DNA of 61,250 nucleotides, taken from contig JARGOG010000012.1 of the NCBI GenBank assembly GCA_029212785.1, positions 26,015 to 87,264 on the forward strand, read 5' to 3'. Both the position numbers and the translations under genes were made by a program. The notes below the pieces were generated by a model. That model made no database searches. It was given only the letters and a program-made list of their open reading frames with translations, and was not told where the DNA came from. The DNA comes from Thalassobaculaceae bacterium. GTDB taxonomy: Bacteria; Pseudomonadota; Alphaproteobacteria; Thalassobaculales; Thalassobaculaceae. Shown here one piece after another: positions 26,585 to 34,786 of this stretch (position 1 is the first letter of the stretch; each line of letters starts with the position of its first letter).

Positions 26585-28318
26585 ATGACCACCAACGAGA
26601 TGACCGGCGGCGAGGCGCTCGCGCGGATGCTTCAGGCCTTCGAGATCGGGCCGATGTTCGGCATGGGCGGGTTCCAACTTCTGCCGTTCTATGACGCCGC
26701 CCGCCGCCTGGGCCTCAAGCATTACCTCATCAACGACGAACGCTGCGGCGCCTTCGCCGCCGACGCCTATGCCAAGGTCACCGGCCGGGTCGGCGTGGTC
26801 GACGCCACGTTGGGCCCGGGGGCGACCAATCTGGTTACCGCCCTGGTTGAAAGCCTGAACGCGGGCATTCCGATCGTCGCCATCATCGGCGACAGCCACC
26901 GGCTGCATTCCTGGAAGAACATGACCCAGGAGTCGAGGCAGCTCGACATCCTCGCCCCCGCGGTGAAGGAGGTGCTGCGCGTCGAATACATCGAGCGGAT
27001 CCCCGAACTGGTGCGCCGCGCCTTCGCCGTCGCCACCTCCGGGCGGCCGGGCCCGGTCGTGCTCGACGTGCCCGAGGATATCTGCCACGGCACCTATCCG
27101 TTCGACGAGGAGGATTTCGTCGTCGACCCGATCCACCGCGCCGCCCCGGCGCTGCGCATCCGGCCCGACGCGACGGCGCTCGACACTGCCGTGGACATGC
27201 TCGCCTCGGCCGAACGGCCGCTGATGCTATGCGGTGGCGGCGTGCATATCAGCCGGGCCGCCGACAGCGTCACCGCCTTCGCCGAGGCGACCAACATGCC
27301 GGTCGCCCACACCATGTCCGGTAAGGGCGCCATCGCCTGCAGTCATCCGCTTTCCGCCGGCCTGTTCGGGCGCTACGACCGGATCGCCAACAAGCTGATC
27401 GACGAGGCGGACGTTCTGTTCGTGGTCGGCTGCAAGCTCGGCGAGGTCGCGACCAAGCGCTACACGCTGCCGCCTAAGGGCAAGACGGTGATCCATCTCG
27501 ACATCGTCGCCGAGGAGATGGGCCGGACCCTGATGCCGGCACTCAGCCTCTGGGGCGACGTGAAGGCGACGTTGGACGACCTGTGCGCAGCACTGGTTGG
27601 GCGCGGACTGAAGGACAAGCTGGCGGCCTGGGCCGGCGACGTGCCGAACCGCATGGCCGCTTGGCGCCAGGATGTGGACGGCCGCCTGAACGACGACTCG
27701 TCACCGATCAACATGGCGCGGCTGCTGAACGAGTTGAACAAGGCGCTGCCGGCCGACGCGACCCTGGTCGCCGATGGCGGCTTTGCGGCCCATTGGGGCG
27801 GGCTGGTCTACGACACCAAGCAGGCCGGGCGCGGCTTCGTGCCGGATCGGGGCTTCGCCTCGATCGGCTATGGCGTGCCGGGCGGCATCGGCGCGACCCT
27901 CGGGGCGCAGCATGACGGGCTCGGCCCGGTGGTGGCGGTGACCGGCGATGGCGGGTTCAACATGGTGCTGGGCGAGTTGGAGACGGCGCGCCGCCTTGGT
28001 CTTGCCTTCACCGTGATCGTCGTGAACAACGCCGCGTCCGGCTATGTGAAGGCGCTGCAGCACCTGATGTACGGGGAGGGCAACTACCAGTCCTCCGACC
28101 TCGCCGAGACCAACTACGCCGAGGTGGTTAGCGCTTTCGGCTGCCAGGGCATCCGGGTCGAAACCCCGGACGAGATCGCCCCGGCCCTGGCCCGGGCGCT
28201 GGCGGAGACCGGCCGGCCGACGGTTCTCGACGTGGTGGTGACCCGCGACCCGGCGAAGATGTTGCCGGCGGTGGATAACCGCACCGTGCAGGTGAAGAAG
28301 GGCGACCGGGTGGCGTAG
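26585..28318 (+). CDS. Thiamine-pyrophosphate enzyme of the acetolactate synthase large-subunit family
   Basis: Protein of 577 aa with the three-domain TPP-enzyme plan. The N-terminal Pyr domain has the catalytic Glu in INDERCGAFAADAYAKVTG and the block LGPGATNLVTALVES. The middle domain starts near LGVHIS-like GGGVHISRAADS. The C-terminal PP domain has TGDGGFNMVLGELETA and VNNAASGYVKALQHL for Mg-TPP. The family includes acetolactate synthase, sulfoacetaldehyde acetyltransferase and several decarboxylases. There is no regulatory ilvH subunit beside it, so a catabolic or decarboxylase role is more likely than branched-chain synthesis. It stands downstream of E1 genes and upstream of a GST and a CoA-transferase. 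Confidence 0.88.
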   Translation: MTTNEMTGGEALARMLQAFEIGPMFGMGGFQLLPFYDAARRLGLKHYLINDERCGAFAADAYAKVTGRVGVVDATLGPGATNLVTALVESLNAGIPIVAIIGDSHRLHSWKNMTQESRQLDILAPAVKEVLRVEYIERIPELVRRAFAVATSGRPGPVVLDVPEDICHGTYPFDEEDFVVDPIHRAAPALRIRPDATALDTAVDMLASAERPLMLCGGGVHISRAADSVTAFAEATNMPVAHTMSGKGAIACSHPLSAGLFGRYDRIANKLIDEADVLFVVGCKLGEVATKRYTLPPKGKTVIHLDIVAEEMGRTLMPALSLWGDVKATLDDLCAALVGRGLKDKLAAWAGDVPNRMAAWRQDVDGRLNDDSSPINMARLLNELNKALPADATLVADGGFAAHWGGLVYDTKQAGRGFVPDRGFASIGYGVPGGIGATLGAQHDGLGPVVAVTGDGGFNMVLGELETARRLGLAFTVIVVNNAASGYVKALQHLMYGEGNYQSSDLAETNYAEVVSAFGCQGIRVETPDEIAPALARALAETGRPTVLDVVVTRDPAKMLPAVDNRTVQVKKGDRVA

Positions 28319-28338
28319 GGGAGGCGCCCTACCTTCCT

Positions 28339-28392
28339 CCGACTTCCTGGATCGACGCCTGGATCAAGTCCAGGCACCGTCCAGGAAGTCGG
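28339..28392. repeat. Dispersed hairpin repeat, copy 2
   Basis: Outer arms CCGACTTCCTGG and CCAGGAAGTCGG pair perfectly. Nested inside, GCCTGGA pairs with TCCAGGC round the loop TCAAG. The outer arms are nearly identical to those at 23263-23313. It lies just after the acetolactate-synthase-like gene and may help to define its 3' end. Confidence 0.78.
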
Positions 28393-28510
28393 ATAAAGTT
28401 AGGATGCCTCCCCACCCCCGTTCCCCTGCTGTTCAAATCTGTCTCCTCCCACCGACCGCGCGCTGCGGTAGGGTGACGGCCGCAAGAAGAAACGCCGGGA
28501 GGCCGCCGCC

Positions 28511-29131
28511 ATGAAGCTCTACTACACGCCGAATTCGCCCTACGCCCGGATCTGCCGGATCACCGCGATCGAGAGCGGGCTCGGCGACGCGCTGGCGCTC
28601 GACTGGGTCGGGCTGCGCACGCCGGACAGCCCGGTGATCGCGATCTCGCCGCTGGGCCGCATTCCGCTGCTGCAGGACGGCGACGTCGTACTCTCCGAGG
28701 CGCGCCATATCTGCGCCTATCTCGACGAGAAATCCGGCAAGCGCACCGTCGCCCCCTATGGCGACTGGCTGGCGGTGGCGGCGGAAGCCCAGTCGCTGGC
28801 CTTCCTCGACGTGGTGACGGTCTGGTCGCGCGAGATGCGCCGCAAGGAGTCCGAGCGTTCCAGCTTCCTGCTGGATGTGGCGGACATCCAGGTCCGCCGC
28901 GGCCTCGCCCATCTGAACGCGACGCTGACCGTCCCGGTGGGCGCGCCGCCGATCACCTTCGGCGCGCTCTGTGCGGTCGCCGCGATCGGCATGATGGAGT
29001 TCTACGAACTGATACCCGATTGGCGCGAGACTTACCCGGCCCTCGCCGCCTGGTCCGACGCCTACGACACGGCCGCCTCCATCGCCGACAGCAAGCCCAG
29101 CCAGGACGCTCTACGTCCTCTGACTCGCTAA
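28511..29131 (+). CDS. Glutathione S-transferase family protein
   Basis: Protein of 206 aa. The thioredoxin-like N-terminal domain begins MKLYYTPNSPYARICRI with the family pattern (Ser/Pro near residue 9-10) and continues to ISPLGRIPLLQDGDVVLSEA, the glutathione-binding cis-Pro and Glu-Ser/Ala segment. The C-terminal all-helical domain follows from about 85. The protein is shorter than many bacterial GSTs but complete. The gene precedes the CoA-transferase by 35 bp on the same strand, so co-transcription is possible. Substrate unknown. Confidence 0.85.
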   Translation: MKLYYTPNSPYARICRITAIESGLGDALALDWVGLRTPDSPVIAISPLGRIPLLQDGDVVLSEARHICAYLDEKSGKRTVAPYGDWLAVAAEAQSLAFLDVVTVWSREMRRKESERSSFLLDVADIQVRRGLAHLNATLTVPVGAPPITFGALCAVAAIGMMEFYELIPDWRETYPALAAWSDAYDTAASIADSKPSQDALRPLTR

Positions 29132-29166
29132 CGCCCCCCGCTCCAGACCCGCATACGAGGCCCCCT

Positions 29167-30387
29167 ATGTCCGCCCTTCCGCTCGACGGCGTGCGCATCT
29201 TCGACCTGACGCGCATCCTTGCCGGCCCGACCGCCACCCAGCTTCTCGGCGATCTCGGGGCCGACGTGATCAAGATTGAACGGCCGGGCCAGGGCGACGA
29301 CACGCGCAAATGGGGGCCGCCCTACGTGAAGGGGCCGGACGGCGAGGACACGACCGAGAGCGCCTATTACCTGTGCGCCAACCGCTCGAAGCGCTCGATC
29401 ACCATCGACCTCGCCAGTCCCGACGGCATCGCGCTGGCCAAGCGGCTGATCGGCGAATGCGACGTGCTGGTGGAGAATTTCAAGGTTGGCTCCCTGGCCA
29501 GGCTCGGCCTCGGTTATGAACAGCTCAAGGACGAATTCCCGAATCTGGTCTACTGCTCGGTCACCGGTTTCGGGCAGACCGGACCTTATGCCGAGCGCGC
29601 GGGCTATGACTTCCTGGCCCAGGGCATGGGTGGGGTCATGTCGGTCACCGGCACGCCGGGGGTGGAGCCGGTGAAGGTCGGGGTCGGCATCGCCGACGTC
29701 ATGACCGGCATGTACGCCGCCACCAACATCCTGGCCGCCCTGCGCCACCGCGACCGCACTGGCGAGGGCCAGCATATCGATGTCTGCCTGCTCGATACCC
29801 AGGTGTCCTGGCTGGTGAACGAGGGTACCAACTACCTGGTCTCCGGCGAGGTGCCGAAGCCGCTGGGCAACGAGCATCCGAACATCGTGCCCTACAAAGT
29901 CTTCGCCACCGCCGACGGCCACGTGATCCTGGCCTGCGGCAACGACCGGCAGTTCCAGGGCTGGTGCGACGTGGCCGGGGCGGACGAGCTGAAGGCCGAT
30001 CCGCGCTACGCGACCAACCCGCTGCGCCTGAAGAACCGGGTCGCGCTGTATGCCGCCATGCCCGACTACATGATGACCAGGACCACCGACGAATGGGTCG
30101 CGGAATTGGAGGCGGCGAAGGTGCCCTGCGGTCCGGTGAACACCATCGACCGCGCCTTCGCCGATCCGCAGGTCCAGGCCCGCGGCATGCGCATCGACCT
30201 GCCCCATCCGCTGGCGGGCGAGGGCACGGTGCCGCTGATCGCCAATCCGGTGAAGCTGTCCGGCACGCCGGTGCGCTACCGCTACGCGCCGCCGACCCTG
30301 GGCCAGCATACCGACGAGGTGCTGGCGGAGATCCTCGGTCTCTCCGAGCAGGAAATCGCCGCCGAAAGGGATAAGGGTGCCGTCTGA
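29167..30387 (+). CDS. CaiB/BaiF (family III) CoA-transferase
   Basis: Protein of 406 aa from ATG 29167. The N-terminus LDGVRIFDLTRILAGPTATQLLGDLGADVIKIE is the hallmark of the family (read here in parts: LTRILAGPTATQLLGDLGAD). CANRSKRSITIDLASPDG and LVENFKVG also match. The likely catalytic Asp that takes up the CoA is in YDFLAQGMGG or the DVCLLDTQV segment. These enzymes move CoA between acyl groups such as formyl, oxalyl, succinyl, carnitine or itaconate. It overlaps the EamA gene by 11 bp, indicating one transcript. Donor and acceptor cannot be inferred. Confidence 0.9.
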   Translation: MSALPLDGVRIFDLTRILAGPTATQLLGDLGADVIKIERPGQGDDTRKWGPPYVKGPDGEDTTESAYYLCANRSKRSITIDLASPDGIALAKRLIGECDVLVENFKVGSLARLGLGYEQLKDEFPNLVYCSVTGFGQTGPYAERAGYDFLAQGMGGVMSVTGTPGVEPVKVGVGIADVMTGMYAATNILAALRHRDRTGEGQHIDVCLLDTQVSWLVNEGTNYLVSGEVPKPLGNEHPNIVPYKVFATADGHVILACGNDRQFQGWCDVAGADELKADPRYATNPLRLKNRVALYAAMPDYMMTRTTDEWVAELEAAKVPCGPVNTIDRAFADPQVQARGMRIDLPHPLAGEGTVPLIANPVKLSGTPVRYRYAPPTLGQHTDEVLAEILGLSEQEIAAERDKGAV

Positions 30388-31318
30388 CCCATCCCTTGAG
30401 CAAGTGGACGATCCGGCGGTCGCGCGCCGCCGGCTGACTGTTGCGGCCCTGTTCATGACGGGGGCCGCCTCGCTGGTGGCGGCGACCACGCTGATGGCCA
30501 AGGTGCTGGGCCAGGATCTGCTGGGACCGCCGTTGCCGGGCTTCATGGTCAGCGCCGGGCGCTTCGCCTTCGCCTGGATGGCGCTGGTGCCGGTCATCCT
30601 GGCGATGCGGCCCGGGTTCGAGGGGACGAAGTGGCGGCTGCATGTCTATCGCTCGGTGTCGGGCTGGGCGACGGTGACCTGCATCTTCACCGCCGCCGCC
30701 CTGATGCCGCTGGGCGACGCGACGGCGATCTCTTTCCTCAACCCGCTGATCGCCATGGTGCTGGCGATCCCGCTGCTGGGCGAGCGGGTCGGGCCCTGGC
30801 GTTGGGGTGCGGCGGCGTTGGCTGTGATCGGCGCCCTGGTGCTGATCCGCCCGGGCATGGCGGCGTTCCAGCCGGCGGCAATCATCGCGCTGGGGGCGGC
30901 GGTGTTCGGGGCGTTCGAGGTGATCTTCGTGAAGCAGCTCGCGGGCAAGGCGGGAGGCGGGGGCGAGCCGCCGGTGCGCATCCTGTTCGTGAACAACTCG
31001 ATCGGGGCCACCGTGGCGATCGGCGTGGCGCTCACGGTCTGGCAGTGGCCGACGCCGGAGCAGTGGCTGGTGCTGGCCGCCATCGGCGTGGTCATGGTCA
31101 CGGCGCAGAGTCTGTTCATCCAGGCGATGAAGCGGGCCGACGCCAGCTACGTGATCCCGTTCTTCTATGCCACGCTCGTGTTCGCCGCGCTGTACGATGC
31201 GGCGGTCTTCGGGGTGATCCCGGTGCCGCTGTCGATCCTCGGTGCCGCGCTGATCGTCACCGGCGCGATCGTGCTGGTCTGGCGGGAGCGGGTGAATAGG
31301 GCGGTGGAGGGGAAATAG
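30377..31318 (+). CDS. EamA/DMT-family transporter
   Basis: Protein of 313 aa with a GTG start at 30377 that overlaps the CoA-transferase stop by 11 bp; AAGGGATAAGG supplies the ribosome-binding site. About ten hydrophobic helices are arranged as two EamA halves, with typical lines such as AISFLNPLIAMVLAIPLLGE and a second-half equivalent ending FFYATLVFAALYDAAVF. The charged tail follows. DMT proteins export metabolites, amino acids or drugs by exchange or proton drive. Coupling to the CoA-transferase suggests handling of an acid produced by that pathway, but this is inference. Confidence 0.85.
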   Translation: MPSDPSLEQVDDPAVARRRLTVAALFMTGAASLVAATTLMAKVLGQDLLGPPLPGFMVSAGRFAFAWMALVPVILAMRPGFEGTKWRLHVYRSVSGWATVTCIFTAAALMPLGDATAISFLNPLIAMVLAIPLLGERVGPWRWGAAALAVIGALVLIRPGMAAFQPAAIIALGAAVFGAFEVIFVKQLAGKAGGGGEPPVRILFVNNSIGATVAIGVALTVWQWPTPEQWLVLAAIGVVMVTAQSLFIQAMKRADASYVIPFFYATLVFAALYDAAVFGVIPVPLSILGAALIVTGAIVLVWRERVNRAVEGK

Positions 31319-31329
31319 CCTTCGCGCAT

Positions 31330-31350
31330 TCCCCGGAATAAATTCGGGGA
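31330..31350. terminator. Hairpin between convergent genes
   Basis: TCCCCGGAAT and ATTCGGGGA pair with a single bulge around AA. It sits 12 bp after the EamA stop and 5 bp before the acetyltransferase stop, where a bidirectional terminator is expected. It also resembles common alphaproteobacterial intergenic hairpin repeats of the CCCCGGAATAAATTCGGGG type. Confidence 0.6.
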
Positions 31351-31354
31351 GCGC

Positions 31355-31825
31355 CTATCCCAGTGCCAGCGTCATGAACACGCTGTGCGGATCTTCCTTG
31401 TAGTCGCCGAACGGGCCGCAATAGGTGAAGCCGTGGCGCTGGTAGAGCGCGCGGGCCGGGGCGAAGCCCTCCATCGATCCGGTTTCCAGGCTGAGCCGGC
31501 GGTAGCCGCGGGCCTTCGCCGTGGCGATGGCGTGCTCGACGATCCGACCAGCGATCCCCTTGCCGCGATGGGCGGCGGCGGTGTGCATGGATTTGACCTC
31601 GCCATGCTCGGGCGACAGTTGCTTCAGCGCGCCACAACCGACCAGCGCGTCGCCCTCCCACACCGTCCAGAACGTGACCTCCGCCACCCGCAACCCGCTG
31701 AGGTCGAGGGCGTGACGGCTCTCCGGCGGGGAATGCACCGCCATGGTGTCCAGGTGGGCGCGCAGCAGGGCATGGACCTCCGGCTGATCCAGGCCGCCTT
31801 CCCGGATATCGATCATCGCGGTCAT
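31355..31825 (-). CDS. GNAT-family N-acetyltransferase
   Basis: Protein of 156 aa. The acetyl-CoA-binding motif A is SMHTAAAHRGKGIAGRIVEH (R-G-K-G-I-A), preceded by VGCGALKQL and followed by YRRLSLETG and a motif B-like PARALYQRHGFTYCGPF. Length is typical. The gene overlaps nothing but begins only 3 bp after the stop of the thioesterase gene, so both belong to one minus transcript. The acceptor substrate is unknown. Confidence 0.88.
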   Translation of the reverse strand: MTAMIDIREGGLDQPEVHALLRAHLDTMAVHSPPESRHALDLSGLRVAEVTFWTVWEGDALVGCGALKQLSPEHGEVKSMHTAAAHRGKGIAGRIVEHAIATAKARGYRRLSLETGSMEGFAPARALYQRHGFTYCGPFGDYKEDPHSVFMTLALG

Positions 31826-31828
31826 CGT

Positions 31829-32656
31829 CTACTCCCCGGTCAGTGCCCGTGCCGCCGCCGCGATCTCGGGCGGGATCGAGGAGGGGCGCCGCGCATTCAT
31901 GTCGAGATGCACGCCGAACTGCGACAGTTCGGCGACGAGATCGCCGGTATCGGCGCGGATCATCCGATGCACCATGCGCATGGACGACCGGCCGATCGAG
32001 CCCACTGTGGACTCGGTATCCAGCGGCACCCCGGCCCAGGGCAGAGCGCCGAGCGTCATCTGGAACTCGAAGGTCGAGTAGCCGATCCGCTTCTCCCGCA
32101 TATACGACGGTGACCAATCGATCGCGTTCAGCAGATGGCCGCCGGCGGCGGTGAAGCGATGGACGATGGCGTCGAGCGACAGCCGGCCCGCCGCGTCCAG
32201 ATCCTTCGGCAGCACCACGTCGGTCGCCGCCGGGACCCAGGTCGCGCCCGGGCCCACCTCGGGACGATGCTCGCGGGCGTCGCCGTCCCACTCGGCATAG
32301 CCCTCCACCGACAGGGGCGCCTCCAGGGCGAAGGTCTGCTCCGTCGTCGCGGCGACCGCATCGGCCTCCATGTCGATCAGCTTGTGACCGATGGTCAGGC
32401 CGCCGGTGGTGCCGTCGCCCGTCGCCCGGATCGGTGCGGAGACGATCCGATAGGCGTCGCCGGCGCGCAGTTCCTTTTTGTAGCGGGTGTAACAGGCGGT
32501 GGTGCGCGCCTCCTTGGCCAGCACGCCAAGGCTCAGCAGGGCGCGATCGCCGGCCGCGCGGAATTTCTCGTAGTAGAACGCGACGGTGAAGTGCTCGACG
32601 ATGTCGCATTCCCAGGGCGGGACGGCGGAGCGGAAGGTTTCGTGGAACTCGGTCAC
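31829..32656 (-). CDS. Double-hotdog acyl-CoA/acyl-ACP thioesterase-like protein
   Basis: Protein of 275 aa from GTG 32656, chosen because GGGAGAGAG lies just upstream; a longer reading from 32881 would overlap the amidohydrolase coding region. The first hotdog has the 4HBT-like motif WECDIVEHFTVAFYYEKF, with Asp-Ile-Val-Glu-His-Phe in the catalytic loop. The second begins near SYMREKRIGYSTFEFQMTLG. The two tandem hotdog domains are typical of acyl-ACP thioesterases and of betaine or carnitine pathway thioesterases. It should hydrolyse an acyl-CoA. It sits 31 bp downstream of the amidohydrolase and 3 bp upstream of the acetyltransferase. Confidence 0.72.
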   Translation of the reverse strand: MTEFHETFRSAVPPWECDIVEHFTVAFYYEKFRAAGDRALLSLGVLAKEARTTACYTRYKKELRAGDAYRIVSAPIRATGDGTTGGLTIGHKLIDMEADAVAATTEQTFALEAPLSVEGYAEWDGDAREHRPEVGPGATWVPAATDVVLPKDLDAAGRLSLDAIVHRFTAAGGHLLNAIDWSPSYMREKRIGYSTFEFQMTLGALPWAGVPLDTESTVGSIGRSSMRMVHRMIRADTGDLVAELSQFGVHLDMNARRPSSIPPEIAAAARALTGE

Positions 32657-32687
32657 GCGGTCTCTCTCCCGGATGCTTGTCGTTTGA

Positions 32688-33587
32688 TCACAGACGATAG
32701 AAGCGGGTGGCTGTGTCATGGAAGACGGCTTCGAGTTCCGGCCGGCGCAGCCCGGAGAGGATATCGAGAAACCCTTCCACTTGGTCGCGGAAGCCGATGC
32801 GCAGGCTCGCCGGCGGGAAATTGGAGGCCCACATGCAGCGCTCCGGCCCGAAGATCTCAAGCGCCTCCAGTACCACGGCACGGTTGCTCTCCACGCTCCA
32901 GGGCGCGTCCTTGAGGCCCAGCTCCGAGAGCTTCAGGTGAACCCAAGGAATGGTCGCGATCCGCTTCATCTCCACCCGCCAGGCGGCGATGCCCTCCGGC
33001 GAACGGTCCCAGGGGAAACCGAGATGGTTCACCACGACGGGGATCTCCGGATGCTTCTGGATCACGTCCGCCGCCTCGCCCAGATGCCAGAACGGGACGC
33101 GGAGGTCGTAGCTGAGACCGAACCGTCCGAGCGCGGCATACCCCCGGCGCCAGGCGGGGTCGGCCAGGCTGCGGGGGCCGTCCGGGCGCGGGGCGTCGAT
33201 GGTGGCCGAGGTGACCGGCTTGGAGCGGATGCCGCGCAACAGCGGCGATCGGCAGTGACCCTCCAACTTCGCCTCGACTGCGGGGTCGTCGAGCCAGACA
33301 TGGCCGACGATGGCGTTCGGCATGCCGTTCCTGGCGGCGAGCGCCGTCAGCCACTCGGTTTCGGCGACCTGATTGTCCCGATCCCACTCGGCTTCGCAGT
33401 GCACGGTCTTGACGATGTTCAGTCCGACCGCATCTCGCTTGTAGTCCTCTGGAAGATAGTTGCGTTTCAACGCACTGTAGTCCCCGAGGAAGAAATGCGG
33501 TTCCGGCCGGTCACTGAGCCAGGGGTAGTAGTTGGCCTCCAGGTCCCAGAGATGATGGTGGGAATCGACGATCTTGAGATCGGTCAT
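32688..33587 (-). CDS. Amidohydrolase family protein (COG3618-like)
   Basis: Protein of 299 aa from ATG 33587. The TIM-barrel metal motif is VDSHHHLWDL at the start. Other family blocks include HVWLDDPAVE, LLRGIRSKP, VVVNHLGFPW and MWASNFPP near the end, where the last Asp of most amidohydrolases is replaced by Asn (SNFPP, usually SDFP or SDWP). That change may weaken metal binding. Relatives are 2-pyrone-4,6-dicarboxylate or fuconolactone lactonases. It is divergent from phosphofructokinase (94 bp) and upstream of the thioesterase. Confidence 0.85.
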   Translation of the reverse strand: MTDLKIVDSHHHLWDLEANYYPWLSDRPEPHFFLGDYSALKRNYLPEDYKRDAVGLNIVKTVHCEAEWDRDNQVAETEWLTALAARNGMPNAIVGHVWLDDPAVEAKLEGHCRSPLLRGIRSKPVTSATIDAPRPDGPRSLADPAWRRGYAALGRFGLSYDLRVPFWHLGEAADVIQKHPEIPVVVNHLGFPWDRSPEGIAAWRVEMKRIATIPWVHLKLSELGLKDAPWSVESNRAVVLEALEIFGPERCMWASNFPPASLRIGFRDQVEGFLDILSGLRRPELEAVFHDTATRFYRL

Positions 33588-33681
33588 GCGGCGTGATCCG
33601 GCTCTTCCTGTTGAGGGAAGCATGGCATGGGGCGGCGCCGCGGGCCAAGAGTTGCACCGGCAAACCGAACGGAGAACAGGC

Positions 33682-34776
33682 ATGAGCAAACGGATCGCGG
33701 TACTGACAAGCGGCGGCGACTGCGCCGGCCTCAATGCTGCGATCCGAGCCGTCGTGCTGCATGCCAGTACGGTCTACGGCTGGGAAGTGATCGGGATCGA
33801 GGACGGGACGCGCGGCGTGATGGAGCGGCCGATGCGGGTGCACCCGCTGGATCCGTCCGGGTTCGACGGGCACATGCTGCGCCGCGCCGGCACCATGCTT
33901 GGCAGCGTGAGCACCGGCGACCCCTTCGCCTTCCCGTCGCCGCACGGGCCGGTCGACCGCTCGGAGGAGATCGTCACCGGTCTGAAGGATCTCGGCATCG
34001 ACGGGCTGATCGGCATCGGCGGCGACGGCAGCATGCAGATCCTGGACAAGATCATGCAGCGCGCCGACCTGCCCTTCATCGGCATCCCGAAGACCATCGA
34101 CAACGATGTCTACGGCACCGACACGACCATCGGCTTCGATACGGCCGTGACCGTCGCGGTCGAGGCGCTGGACCGGCTGCATCCGACGGCGCAGAGCCAT
34201 AACCGGGTGATGATCCTGGAGGTGATGGGACGCGATGCCGGCCATATCGCTACCCATGCCGCGGTCGCCGGTGGGGCCGATGTCTGCCTGATCCCGGAAT
34301 TCACCTATTCCATCGACGGGGTGGTCGACGCCATCCAGGCGGTCGGCCATCACGGGCGGCGCTTCTCGCTGATCGTCGTGGCCGAGGCGACGCCGAAATC
34401 CGACGGCACCCAGGCGATGCGCCCTCGGCCCGGCGGCGGCGAGCGCTATGGCGGCATCGGCGAATGGATCGGCGACGAGCTGGAGCGCAAGATCGGCGCC
34501 GACGTGCGGGTGACGACGCTGGGCCACGTCCAGCGCGGGGCCGAGCCGAACGCCGCCGACCGGGTGCTGGCGAGTGCGCTCGGCGTGCACGCGGTCGACC
34601 TGATGGCCAAGGGTCAGACCGGTCGGGTGGCGGTGTGGCGCAACCGGGGGGTGGGCGACGTGTCGATCTCCGACGTGGTCGCCAACAAGCGCCCGGTCTC
34701 CGCCGACGACATCGTCGTGCGTACAGCGCTGGGGTTGGGGATCTATCTCGGCGACGTGCCGCAGCCGGTAGCCTGA
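33682..34776 (+). CDS. pfkA: 6-phosphofructokinase (PfkA superfamily, group III-like)
   Basis: Protein of 364 aa from ATG 33682, with GGAGAACAGG upstream. The N-terminus VLTSGGDCAGLNAAIR is typical. The nucleotide-binding segment is IGGDGSMQ, keeping the Gly (E. coli Gly104) that marks ATP use. The next block is GIPKTIDNDVYGTD, with Lys at the position of E. coli Gly124, as in PPi-dependent enzymes. This Gly/Lys pair defines the group III type, whose members use ATP or PPi, so the phosphoryl donor cannot be decided. The gene is longer than E. coli PfkA (320 aa). It feeds glycolysis and ends 10 bp before the convergent RTX-protease gene. Confidence 0.9.
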   Translation: MSKRIAVLTSGGDCAGLNAAIRAVVLHASTVYGWEVIGIEDGTRGVMERPMRVHPLDPSGFDGHMLRRAGTMLGSVSTGDPFAFPSPHGPVDRSEEIVTGLKDLGIDGLIGIGGDGSMQILDKIMQRADLPFIGIPKTIDNDVYGTDTTIGFDTAVTVAVEALDRLHPTAQSHNRVMILEVMGRDAGHIATHAAVAGGADVCLIPEFTYSIDGVVDAIQAVGHHGRRFSLIVVAEATPKSDGTQAMRPRPGGGERYGGIGEWIGDELERKIGADVRVTTLGHVQRGAEPNAADRVLASALGVHAVDLMAKGQTGRVAVWRNRGVGDVSISDVVANKRPVSADDIVVRTALGLGIYLGDVPQPVA

Positions 34777-34786
34777 ATCCGCCAGA

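Noticed and set aside
24452-27136. Minus-strand open frame of 894 codons
   Set aside because: Antisense to the E1 genes and the ALS-like gene; same shadow composition as the others.
24470-28318. Complete acetoin or pyruvate dehydrogenase operon
   Set aside because: No E2 or E3 is present; the following TPP enzyme is of the acetolactate synthase family and not a dehydrogenase component.
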